A stretch of DNA of 64,000 bases from Cocos nucifera. Taxonomy: Eukaryota > Streptophyta > Magnoliopsida > Arecales > Arecaceae. This document shows, one piece after another, positions 11,200 to 20,934 of this stretch. The position numbers and the translations under genes are program-made. The stretch covers positions 1,674,001 to 1,738,000 of the forward strand of contig QRFJ01000294.1 of NCBI GenBank assembly GCA_006176705.1, in the 5' to 3' direction. The notes beneath the pieces are model-generated. The model worked only from the letters and a program-made list of their open reading frames with translations. It did not search any database and was not told the DNA's origin. Within the stretch, counting starts at the first letter, position 1. Each line of letters begins with the position of its first letter.

Positions 11200-11870
11200 G
11201 GGGGCCAAGGAGGGGGGCACAGTGACGAGAAGGCCGAAGGAGGCTTCGCACTCGTCGGGGGAGGGTCAGAATGGTGGTGGTGGGGGGGGGTGGGTTTCGT
11301 AGGGGCCGAAGGAGGGTGGAGGGGGCTCGCCGGAAGGGGGGTTTGATTTTTGCACCAGGGCTAGAGAAGGATAGAGTGTGGAGGAGGGATTTCACGGGAG
11401 GCCGACGGAGGGTCGAGAGTGGATGGAGGTTCGCCAGGGGGTTTCACAGGAGGGCGAGGGAGGGTCGGATGGGGGTTTGCTGGGGACCGAGAAAGGGTCG
11501 AATGGGGGGCTGGAGGGTGGGTGGGGTTTCACGGGGCCCGAGTGAGGGTGGAGGGTGGTTCGCCGGAGGGAAGGGTTTCATGGGGGCTGAGGGAGGGTCG
11601 GATTGGAGTTTGCCGGGGGGGTTTTCGCTGGGGGCCGAGGGAGGGTCGGATGGAGGGGTGGGGGGCCGGGTGGGGTGGCATGTGGCGGAGAGGGATGATC
11701 GAGGATGAGGGGCCGAAGGGGGAGGGGGAGGAGGGGTGGTGCCGGTCGAGGGGGAAGGAGGGGCGACGCCGGCCAGGGGGGAGGAGGGGCGATGCGGTCG
11801 GAGGGGGAAGGAGCCTCACCGACGACGAAGGGGAGAGAGAGAGAGAGAGAGATCGAACGCGCACAGGAGG
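11200..11870 (+). repeat. G-rich minisatellite inside the CACTA element
   Basis: The plus strand is strongly G-rich. Degenerate units run 'gggtttcacgggaggccga' then 'ggagggtcggatgggggt', about 50-60 bp per unit. Many closely spaced GGG/GGGG runs give clear G-quadruplex potential. The long frames here (11271-11886) are Gly/Arg-rich composition artefacts. The sharp change from the AT-rich flanks suggests captured or locally amplified sequence. Confidence 0.75.
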
Positions 11871-11899
11871 AAAGAAAAAAATTTAGGAATTTTTAATCT

Positions 11900-12085
11900 A
11901 TCCTATGGCAGCGGTTATCGAACCGCTGCCATAGATCTACGGCAGCGGTTATCCAAAATCGCTACCATAGATCTATGGCAGCGGTTCTATAACCTCTACC
12001 ATAGATCTACGGTAGTGGTTCTATAACCGTTGTTGTAGATCTATAGCAGTGATTTTTGATAACTGCTGTCATAGGTTGAAAATAA
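11900..12085. repeat. Block of CACTA-type palindromic repeats, interior
   Basis: Five to six units of 'ctatggcagcggtt...aaccgctgccatag' stand immediately left of the long inverted repeat. They mirror the block at 13075-13400. Confidence 0.8.
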
Positions 12086-12089
12086 TTTT

Positions 12090-13075
12090 TTTATTTTTTT
12101 AATATTATATAATTTTAAAATTTAATATCCATCTTCATCATTCATTATCTAAATAATTATCATTAGAATATCGTCGTAAAAGATCGCCTCGATCCGATGG
12201 CCTTAGCTTCATTGATTAGAAAAATTTGATTTCGACGATCACGAATGATGATGCGATGATCTGATAGATGGAGACCTTCGATGGATTCAAAAGCCTGCAA
12301 TGATGATCTTAATGATGTTTGTAGCATACTATCAAAGTTTTACTTTAATCGAATATCGTTATCATGGTCAATTTAGTACGAAATAATTTCGACCGTTAAA
12401 TTAGAAACAAGCAATCAAAGGGTTAAACGACATTCGATTATGAATTAATTTTTTAGTTAAATAATCTTTATTATAATTTTAAATATTTTATATGGTGATG
12501 ATAGTAAAATTTAAATCATTTTTATATAAATTATTCATGTTAAGCAAATATTGCAAAAGCACGAACATAACAACCTGTGAAGTTTCAGAATGGTTATCAG
12601 AAGACGTATAGTTTTAAATCGTTCTTCATCTTATAAGTTGAATTTTATAATTACCACCATAGAAAATGATTAAAGTAGTAGTCAAGATCATTTATAAAAA
12701 AAATTATCTCATAATCAAACATCATTTGATCCTTTGATCACGCATTTATCATTTAATGGCCGAAACTAACTTATACTAAATTGACCAAGATAACGATATC
12801 CGATTAAAGTGAAACTTTGATAATACACTACAAATATCACCAAAATTATCATTATAGATATTTGGATCCATCAGAGATCTCCATCCATCAGATCATCGCA
12901 TCATCATTTATGATCGTCGAAATCAAATTTTTTTGAATGATGAAGCTAGGGCCATTGGATCGAGGCAATCTTTTGCGATGATATTCTAATGATAATTATT
13001 TAGATAATGAACAATAAAACAATAAAAATGAACTTTAAATTTTAAAATTATATAATATTTAAAATATATATATAT
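12090..13075. repeat. Long inverted repeat (hairpin), arms ~450 bp
   Basis: The plus strand at about 12100-12540 is closely matched by the reverse complement of about 13075-12610. Examples: 'aataattatcattagaatat' at 12157 pairs with 12999-12980, and 'gatgatgcgatgatctgat' at 12247 pairs with 12906-12888. The loop is only some tens of bases. A transcript would form a very long double-stranded RNA. A half copy of this unit lies at 32640-33272. Confidence 0.85.
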
Positions 13076-13417
13076 GACAGCGGTTATAATTAATCGCTGT
13101 CATAAATCAGATTATAGCAGCGATTTCTAGTAACCGCTGCTATAGGTCCGACTTATGGTAGCGGTTACAATGAACCGCTACTATAGGTCGACCTATGGCA
13201 GTGATTTTTTATAACCACTGCTATACGTCCAACCTACGATAGCGATTTTCTATAACCGCTGCTATATGTCGGACCTATGACAGTGGTTACAAAATTTGCT
13301 GCCATAGGTCCGACCTGTAGCAGCGATTAACGAAAACCACTGCTGTAGGAGCTATGACAGCGATTTCGAAAACTGCTGCCACAGTAAGCGTTGTCATAGG
13401 CCATTTTTATAGTAGTA
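13075..13417. repeat. CACTA subterminal repeats, right end
   Basis: Eight or so 'ctatagcagcggtt...aaccgctgctatag' units end in GGCCATTTTTATAGTAGTA, the right terminal inverted repeat. Confidence 0.85.
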
Positions 13418-13420
13418 AAA

Positions 13421-13515
13421 GAAAAAATTTTTGATCGAAGCTCTTCTGTGATTATCAGTTACATTAGGCTAAGCATCAGACTGGACTTCGGCGGGAGAAG
13501 AGTTTATCTCCAACA
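13421..13515 (-). mobile_element. LTR_a of element Y, proximal part
   Basis: It resumes the LTR interrupted at 8045 ('tttttgatcgaagctcttct') and ends TTTATCTCCAACA, so on the minus strand it begins TGTTGGAGATAAA. It is the start of the element's 3' LTR. Confidence 0.85.
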
Positions 13516-14039
13516 ATAGTCTTCCTACTTTCGAGTTCAAAATTTGTAGGAAGGAAGAAAAAAGATGATGGTCGAAGTCCGATCTTGGATTTTCACACTT
13601 GTCAGGATGAGATATTTTGGTGTTTACCATACTGGCACCGAAACTTTCTAAGTCTGAAATGAGTCCAAAAGATGGCCCTTCGAATCTTCTATCGAAACTC
13701 TGCCCCAGGTATAGTACCATAAAAACTTCGCCCGTCGTCGCTCCTTTGTCATGATGAGTGGGACACGCGGCGCACGCTGACCGACTGAAGTCGATCTGCA
13801 ATCTTAACTACTTCAGATTACCTCTGGCTATTTAAGCCCTTCTTCTATTATTCGAAAATCATTCCTGCCTGAGTCTTCTTCTTTCTTCGGCCTCCATTCG
13901 CCTTCTTCCCGAGGGTCTCATCCTTTTCTCTCCTTCTTAAGCTTCGGACATTCTTTCGATTGATCCTCATCATGTCCATCATCCTTTCATCCTTCCTGGA
14001 CAGTTTAGGTCAGTTTCCTAATCCTTCTCTTAGGTTATT
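13516..14039. other. Leader region upstream of the antisense extra ORF in Y
   Basis: It lies between LTR_a and the first recognisable codons of the plus-strand ORF. Short TC-rich stretches are present (13850-13960). No conserved protein was recognised; it would be the 5' region of the antisense transcript. Confidence 0.4.
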
Positions 14040-14948
14040 CATGCTTATCACTTCTGGCTCCTTGCTTTCCTGATTTTTTTTTGGGTTTTCTTAGGATTTA
14101 TCTCGATCCAAATATCTTCCAAAATCTCCCACTCTATCGATTCGTGGGGCTCATCCGGATCGACCTTCTTTGATTCTGCACCTCTGATCGAGGTAGAATT
14201 CAAGAACATATCCCGCTCGTCTTTTGCTCCAGACACCATCCCATCCTTCCTTACCTCGGACAATCTTTCTCTAATCCGAATCCAATATGGAATCCCTCCA
14301 AAATATGATCTTGAACTCCCCAGCTCCGACAACTGGATCAGTTCTCCTTCGATCGATCGATTTTGTTTGTACTTAGAAGCTTTGCACGTCGGGCTTAGAC
14401 TCCCGTTGCTCCCATTCATAGTCGCCCTCTTCTAATTTTTAAACATCTCCTTTGCATCTATCGTACCGAACTCCTTTCGGTTCGTCATAGGTTTCCTCTC
14501 CCTCTGTCGATTGACCGAAGTCCAGCCGACCATTTCGCTTTTTAGAAATTTTTATACCTTCAAGCGCCATCCTTCCATGAAGGATTGGTGGTACTTTTTC
14601 TCCCAGGTCGGCAAGAAGGGATTATTGAAAGGGGCCCCTTCTTCCATTCATAATTTAAAGAAAAAGTTCTTTTTTGTACATTATCTAACCTTGCCATTAG
14701 GTCTTCCTTCATGGGATTATATTAGAGAGTCAGTTTGCCAAGCTCCTAGCTTAGACGGAGCCAACCTTGATTCTTCTAATAAACTCAAGGTGTACCAAGC
14801 TCCTTTCTTTCCAACCTTCTAAAGGAACAGATCTTATTCAACCTGGATCTGAGTTTTCATGATCTTGTTGGTATATCTTTTGATTTTTGAATCTACACAA
14901 TTTCACGCACATGTATTGCCACTGATCGCTCTTCTTTTTCTGCTATAG
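14040..14948 (+). pseudogene. Antisense extra ORF of element Y, first part: 'putative gypsy-type transposon' domain (PF04195-like)
   Basis: The frame is readable from about 14040. It includes IRIQYGIPPKYDLELPSSDN (14274-14333), LYLEALHVGLRLPLLPF (about 14370-14420), an IVPNSFRFVIGFLSLC segment (14460-14508), WWYFFSQV and KKKFFFVHYLTLPLGLPSWD (about 14660-14725). It then reads LFNLDLSFHDLV (about 14834-14869). This order fits the domain known as Transposase_28. A GT...AG intron is visible at 14871-14948, preserving phase (LV-E-MDVQATKM). The gene runs opposite to gag-pol, between pol and the 3' LTR, as in element P (51222-52025, minus). A stop after 14822 and a frame change before the intron make it a pseudogene. 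Confidence 0.7.
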
Positions 14949-16151
14949 AGATGGACGTGCAAGCTACCAAGATGCTTATCAAAGGGTTCTTTATCAGGAA
15001 GAGGAATGAGAAGGTGCAAGATGATGGCTCAAAGAGGGCAAAGGTCAGTGTTTCCAGCTTTGGAGTCCCCGCTTCCACTATTGCTGTGTTCGAGATCATC
15101 GTCAGCATCGAGATTGCCCCAACTATCAAGGTTGATACCGCTAGCGCAGGCTCAGTGCCTTCCATGCTGTCAGGTTCCTCTAGCAGAGATCGGGTTTTGG
15201 AGCTCCTTATCAAGAAAGGGATAGGAGAGGAAAAAAAAAAGCCATTGTGAAGACATCCTGCAAGGCTCGCTTAGGCGGACCAGATGGCGAGGACAACGAA
15301 CGAGGGGAGGATCCCTTCGACAACCCAAAGATCGTCCGAGATCTTGTTGATAGGTTTGCCATGCCCAAGGTGGTGGACCAAATGGCCGACATGGACCCGC
15401 GGCAGCTCATCTGGAATTCTCTCGGAACTATCCTCAAGGTGATTGCTCCGTTGCTCGACTCTTTCTTTTCTATTCTACACTTTTCTTCTTCTCTCCATTT
15501 TTTTTTAACATCAATCATTTATTGCAGTCGGATCACCAAATGCTCGCTCACGTCAAGAGGGCACATCGTCAGGAGGCGGAGGCACAGAAAGCCTAGGAAG
15601 ACCTTCGAGCCGAGGTCTGCCATCTTCAAGAGAGGGTCGACAAGGTCGAGCATCTTACTGAGGAGAAGGCAACGGACATTGAAAGTCTTTAGGACGTGCT
15701 CCGCAAAGAGGAGTTTGCCTTGGTTGGACTAAAGGCCGCACTAGCCTTGGAGGAGGAGAGGAGAAAGGAAGCCAAAAATAGGATCACCAAACTGGAGACC
15801 CAAATGATGAAGTCGATCTCAAAGGTAATGACCCAGGCTGTGGAAGAGTTCAAGACCTCTTTCGAGATGCAGAATCTAAACGTCGAGTTTGGTCAGGAAG
15901 TGTTTATCAAGAGTTTCGAGCTCTGTGAAGGCAGGGTAGTCCAAAGGTTTTTCGAGCTCGACCTCAGTTTTTTGGAGGAGGAGGAAGACGACGTGGAGGC
16001 GGGACTGTCTAATGCTGTAGTCGACCTTTCCTTCGATGAGCCCACTTTCGGCCCGTCTGAACCTGCCGCAGAGGTGCCCAAACTAGTTCGAAAACCTAAG
16101 GCGGTCGAGAGCGATCCGGCTCTGTCCTTTGAGGTTGAGATCCTCGATTAG
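14949..16151 (+). pseudogene. Antisense extra ORF of Y, second part: linker and coiled-coil C-terminus
   Basis: After the intron the frame reads MDVQATKMLIKGFF with a basic segment (KRNEKVQ). At 15247-15440 a conserved-looking block reads KIVRDLVDRFAMPKVVDQMA; intron-like T-rich DNA follows (15440-15525). From about 15530 to 16151 a long heptad-rich, Glu/Lys-rich segment (ALEEERRKEAKNRITKLETQ) leads to an acidic tail (FLEEEEDDVEAG) and a stop at 16151. A coiled coil suggests self-association; the function of this family is unknown. A shorter copy of the acidic tail is at 23666-23790. Confidence 0.6.
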
Positions 16152-16239
16152 TTGTACATTTTTTTTTGTATCTTGTACTCAAAATTCTTGATTAAATGAA
16201 GTAAATTTTTTTCATACCCTTGAACGATTTTCATATTTC

Positions 16240-17150
16240 GAATATAGTCTCTCACCAACGTTGATCCACTGCCTCAGGGGGTTTCGATAAAGCCCTTGAT
16301 AAAGAACCTGAGGATGAAAGTTCATCTTCTAAGAAAAAAGTTAAAGAAGATGGAGGACGATCTTCGAGCCTCACGAAAGAATGCTTCTGAGGTGACTAAA
16401 AAAGTCACTCGCCTCTAAGGCTTACATATGAAGGAAGCGGTAAGCTTTAGTATTCAGAAGGGTAGCTTCGAGAAGAAGATCGTCGAACTAAAAAGAAATG
16501 CCAGTGATAAGTCCTAGGCACTAACAGTGAAGATCAGCTCTCTTGAAGCTGACCTGAAGGAGGTCGAGAAAAAGATCCATCTTCTAGAAGGGAGCTCGTC
16601 GTGCTCTATCGACAAGGCCTGGTACGACTGGAACTGATCAATAAATTTTTTTCAGCTTCAGAAGTAGCTGCAAGATACTGAGGACTGGTATAATAGCTAC
16701 TGAGTGACCTAGGTGGACAAGATATCCAGGCTTGAAAGCAAGCTCAAGATTGCTAGAGACGAGGTAGCTCATCTTCGAAAGCGACTGCACAATAATCAAG
16801 GAGTCAGCATGAGTGGTGAGTCGAAGGAGATTGCCTCCTTAAAGAGGACCGTTGGTGAGCTTTCAGAGGCAGTTGGGGTGGAGCAGGCCGATATTCAATG
16901 ATTGAAGCTTCAGCTCATCTGTGGATATCGGGCTATCGAGGATGCGGAGGCCAAGTCTGAAGTTTTAAGGAGACAGCAGCGAGAGCTTGTGGGTAAGTTT
17001 CAGCTCACCAATAGAATATATGTAGATGGTCTCTTCTAGAAGAAGGAGCTCAAGGATGAGATCCTTAGGCTAAAGTAGGCCTTGGTAATGGTTGGAGCCA
17101 GCAGCCCGAAGTCCGAAGAATTCGGTTCGCTTTAGAGCTTCGATCTCTTC
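16240..17150 (+). pseudogene. Second coiled-coil segment downstream of the extra ORF in Y
   Basis: Interrupted plus-strand frames are rich in heptads, for example VDKISRLESKLKIARDEVAHL (frame from 16713) and EIASLKRTVGELSEAV (about 16820-16870). Similar Lys/Glu-rich coiled-coil coding stands at 49140-50000 on the minus strand of element P. It may be an alternative or duplicated tail of the extra ORF. Several stops are present. Confidence 0.5.
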
Positions 17151-17519
17151 CTCCTCTTTTTTTTTTCTTTCAGTGTAATCGACCTTGTCGGCCTATGCTT
17201 CATTTGTAATGAACTCATTTTTGTAATGGAATAATATATTTTTTACTATTTTCATTTCGCATGAACCTAAGGCCTATTTGCGGTCTTACCTTCTTTACCT
17301 CATTTTTCTCTCTATCATTTTATTATGAAATACTTGTTGTGGGCACCGAGCTTATTGTGGACGCTGGGCTTGTTGTAGACATCGAGCTAGGATCTCTTTT
17401 ATAAACTAGGATAAGGTTCTACCTTTCATACTTGACGTAGTCAGGTTGTCATGGAAAAACATGGGTAAGGATTCTCCACTAAGGTTCTTCCTTCTCCACG
17501 TCTTTGGTCTACGAGGTTC

Positions 17520-18260
17520 TGACTTTTGCTCATGTTAGGATGAGGCTTTTTTTCTATTCTTAATATGGCTTATGGGGGTGCATTAGGATCGTCGGTAGGA
17601 TCTCTCCCTCCATCTTGCCTTATATCAACGAGGTCGTCGACTTTGCTCATGTTAGGACGAGGTTCTCCTCCTATTCCTAATGTGGCTTATGGGGGCATAT
17701 TTGGGCCGTTGACAAGACCTCTTCCTCCATCCCATCTTAAATGGATGAGATCTTCGACTTTACTTATATTAGGATAAGATTCTTCTCCTATTTCTAACAG
17801 GCTGTAGGCGCATATTAGGACCGTTGTCGGGGCCTCTCCTCTTCTCTCATCTAAAATGAATGAGGTCTTCGACTTTCCTCACGTTAGGATGAGGTTTTTC
17901 TTCTATTCCCAACAGACTGTATGGGCACATTAGGGCGTTGTCAGGATCTCTCCCCTCATCTCGTTTAAAATGAATAAGGCCTTCGACTTTGCTCGCGTTA
18001 CAATGAGGTTCTCCTCCTATTTCTAACAGACTTTAGGGGTACATTAGGGCTGTTGTCAGGGCCTTTCCCCTCATCTCGTCTAAAATGATCGAAGCCTTCG
18101 ACTTTGCTCATGTTAGAACGAGGTTCTTCTCCTATTCCTAATGGACTGTAGGGGCACATTAGGGCCATTATCAGGGCCTCTCTCCTCATCTCGTCTAAAA
18201 TGAATGAGGCCTTTAACTTTACTCATGTTAGGATGAGATTCTCCTCCTGTTTCTAATGTG
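17520..18260. repeat. ~115-bp tandem repeats, copy 1 (element Y)
   Basis: About six copies are marked by 'cgactttgctcatgttagg' at 17637, 17756, 17868, 17981, 18097 and 18210, so the spacing is 112-119 bp. They lie between the ends of the convergent pol and extra-ORF genes. The same family stands at 23870-24230, and on the opposite strand in P at 48230-48900. Confidence 0.8.
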
Positions 18261-18329
18261 ACCGTATTTGTCATGAAATTAGGTTTGGAGATAGTCTCTC
18301 TTTATCACCGATATATAACAAAGATTAGG

Positions 18330-19980
18330 GTATTGAGGTAAAGAGATTTTATTATAATCAAATCGTTGGTAATACATTCGTAGATTTTTCAAATTTCATG
18401 GTCGAGATAGGTCTGCCCCTTCGAGTTTCTTCAAGTAGTACATCCTGAGTCGGATGACTTTCATGACCTTGTAGGATCTTTCTCAATTTGGGGCAAGCTT
18501 TTTCTAGCTCTGAGGTTGAGAGATGGCAGCTCGTCGAAGCACTAAGTCCTCTACTCTGAATATTTTATCTCTGACTCTGGAGTTATAGTATCGGGCCACC
18601 CTTCGCCTGTAAGCTGCCATTCGAACTCAGACTTTCTCTATTTTTTCTTCTAATAGGTCGAGGTTGGCTCTGAGGTCCTGTAGGTTATGCTACTCATTAA
18701 AAGCCACTATCTGTACTGATAGAATCTTAAGTTCGATCGGGATGACTATCTCTATTCTAAAAGCTAAGACGAACGATATTTCTTAAGTCAGCAGCCTTTG
18801 GATAGTGTGGTATGCCCACAGAATATGATAGAGTTCATCCGCCCAGGTTTCTCTTACTCTTTTGAGTCTTGTCTTAATGCCTTGTAATAGAATCCGGTTG
18901 GTCACTTCAGCTTCTCCATTTGCTTATTGATGAGCTATGGACATGAAGTAATGAAAGATGTTTAGATCTTCACAGAACTCGGCGAACCTCGTCCTAGTGA
19001 ACTGTCGTCCATTATCTGCTATGAGAGTTTAGGACAGACTAAATCGACAGACGATTGACTTTCAGAGGAAGTCCTTTATCTTGATCTCAGTAATTTTTGT
19101 TAGTGATTCAGCTTCGATCCATTTGGTGAAGTAGTCGATCACAACCAAGAGGAACTTTCATTATCCGAATGCCTTTGAAAAAGGGCCAAATATATCCATT
19201 CCCTACTGCGCAAATGGCCAGGATGTGCTTAGTGGAGTAAGCTCGAAGGTCGGCTATCTTTGCATATTGGTATTTCTCTGACAGCGGTCATATTTTTTGA
19301 CATACTCCATAGAGTCGTGGTACAAGGTCTGGTAATAGTACCCTTACCAAAGTAGTCTTTATGACAGGGATCTAGCTCCTTTCATAAATTTTCTCATGTA
19401 CTTCTCATAATATGAAGTCGGCCTCTGAAGGTCGGAGCATCTCAACAGCGGTAGCAAATATGATCTTTTATATAACTTATCCTCATACAAAATGTACCGA
19501 GAGGCTTGATTCTTGAGTTTTTGAGCTTCTTTCGGATCATGAGGAAGAACTTTCTTTTTGAGATAGGCACCTAACGAGTCAATCCAACTCGGCTCGAGCT
19601 CCATCTGCATATCAAGTTGTGATTCCTCTGAGCTTGGATATTTTAGAATTTCAAAAAATACTTCTTTGAATAGTTCAGCTGGGGCTAAAGTGGTCAATTT
19701 AGAGAGGAGGTTGGCTCTTGTATTTTCTGCCTTCGAAATCTATCGAATGCCAAAACTATCGAAGGCCAGAGTCAAATCCTTTACTTTCTCAAGATATTTC
19801 ATCATACTTTCCTTCCGTGCTTCATAATTGCCACTAACTTGATCGACCACTAATTAGAAATTACTATAGACTTGAAGTCGATCTACTTTTAACTCTCTTA
19901 CTATTTTTAATCCGATGATCAATGCTTCATATTCGGTCTTGTTGGTGTAAAATTTGGTTGACGCCAGATCGAGCTGGAGT
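18330..19980 (-). pseudogene. Element Y RNase H (partial) and integrase
   Basis: Read on the minus strand: RNase H tail (about 19970-19700; YEALIIGLKIV, then LQVYSNF), then the open stretch 19697-19359 with the family's 'NQASRYILYEDKLYKRSYLL' segment before the integrase zinc finger. A decayed integrase core (about 19350-18560) follows, and the C-terminal part (about 18560-18380) reads LAPNWERSYKVMKVIRLRMY. The RNase H N-terminus is cut exactly where LTR_b begins (19981). Stops are frequent. The gene is convergent with the extra ORF, with the ~115-bp repeats between them. Confidence 0.75.
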
Positions 19981-20857
19981 TGAGAAAAAAAAGGTCACCA
20001 TCGATGATCTGCAAAATAAAGTCTTATCTGGAGTCGGTGGTGGTGGCTCCAATAGGACCTTTCGATGATCAAATCAGCTCTTATGGCCAACAGAAGTTGA
20101 GTGCTTAGGAAAGAACTCAGTAGAATTTTAGGAAGAAGAAGAGAGCTTAGAGAAAACGTATCTAGAAGGTTCTTTTTTATAGACAGAGCCTGTAGCAGAC
20201 TGATAGTGACAACCATAGCCGTCCAGTAGCAGACCATTCAGAATCATATAGAATTTATTATGGAAAGAGGCACCGTCTGTGGCAGACTGATAGTGATAGC
20301 TATAACCATTCGATAGTGAGCCTTTCGGAGCCGCATAAAGTTTGTTACAGAGAGAGGTATTCGTTGTCATGATGTGCCCATTTATTGAGATTTAATAGTC
20401 GAAGTTTGGAGAAAGCAGGCATTGGTTGATGAAGAATTTTGACATATATTAATTTTAGAGGATTTCGGACTCCTAAAGGGAATACGGCTAGAGGGCATCA
20501 TCCGAAAGGAATGCTAGTTGAAATCTGAAAGTAATCCATTGGAGGAATTCGGATGGAGTTCGACTGATGGAGAAGTCTAGAAGGAGTTCGACTGATGGAG
20601 AAGTTTGGCTGAAGAAGGAGTCTGTAAGAAGTCTGGCTAAAGAAGAAGTTCGAAAGAAGTTTGGCTGCTGAAGGAGTTTGGTTGCTGAAGGAGTCCGGGA
20701 GGGGTTCGATCGCTGGAGAAGTTTAGCTGCTGAAGAAGTTCGGAAGGGGTTCGATCGTTGGAGAAAGAATTTTTGATCGAAGCTCTTACGTGATAATCAG
20801 TTACATTAGGCTAAGCATCAGACTAAACTTCGATGGGAGCAGGATTTATCCCCAACA
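19981..20857 (-). mobile_element. LTR_b of element Y (internal LTR copy)
   Basis: It aligns to LTR_c (25860-26781) from 'ggtcaccatcgatgatctgc' near 19992 to TTTATCCCCAACA at 20857. It lacks about the last 25 bp of the LTR 3' end and has no PBS; it joins RNase H sequence directly. This is the third LTR of the composite. Confidence 0.8.
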
Positions 20858-20934
20858 CTAGTTCCTCCACTTTCGAGTTTGAAATTCAAAGAAAGAGAGT
20901 ACAAAAAAGATGACTATCGAAGTTCTTTTTCGGA

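Larger units (their letters stand above)
8046..13417 (-). mobile_element. CACTA-like (En/Spm) DNA transposon
   Basis: Both ends read TACTACYATAAAAA inward (left 8046-8059; right, reversed, 13417-13404), a variant of the CACTA terminus. The flanks are AGA (8043-8045) and AAA (13418-13420), a 3-bp duplication with one change. Comparison with the uninterrupted LTRs at 20751 and 26660 supports these boundaries. It has dense subterminal inverted repeats, minus-strand remnants of a plant En/Spm-type protein, a very G-rich interior and a long hairpin in its right part. It inserted into LTR_a of element Y, so it is younger than Y. Confidence 0.85.

Noticed and set aside
11271..11886. Overlapping Gly/Arg-rich frames, both strands
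   Set aside because: Open on several frames at once because of the extreme G content; composition artefact.
8046..13417. Reading this interval as two separate elements (a CACTA up to ~11890 and a hairpin MITE 11890-13417)
   Set aside because: No terminus or target duplication was found near 11890, while 8046 and 13417 share matching ends and flanks; kept as one element, though the alternative is not excluded.
17520..18260. Regularly spaced repeats considered as a CRISPR array
   Set aside because: Repeats are degenerate over their whole ~115-bp length, with no short exact repeats separated by unique spacers, and the context is a plant retrotransposon.
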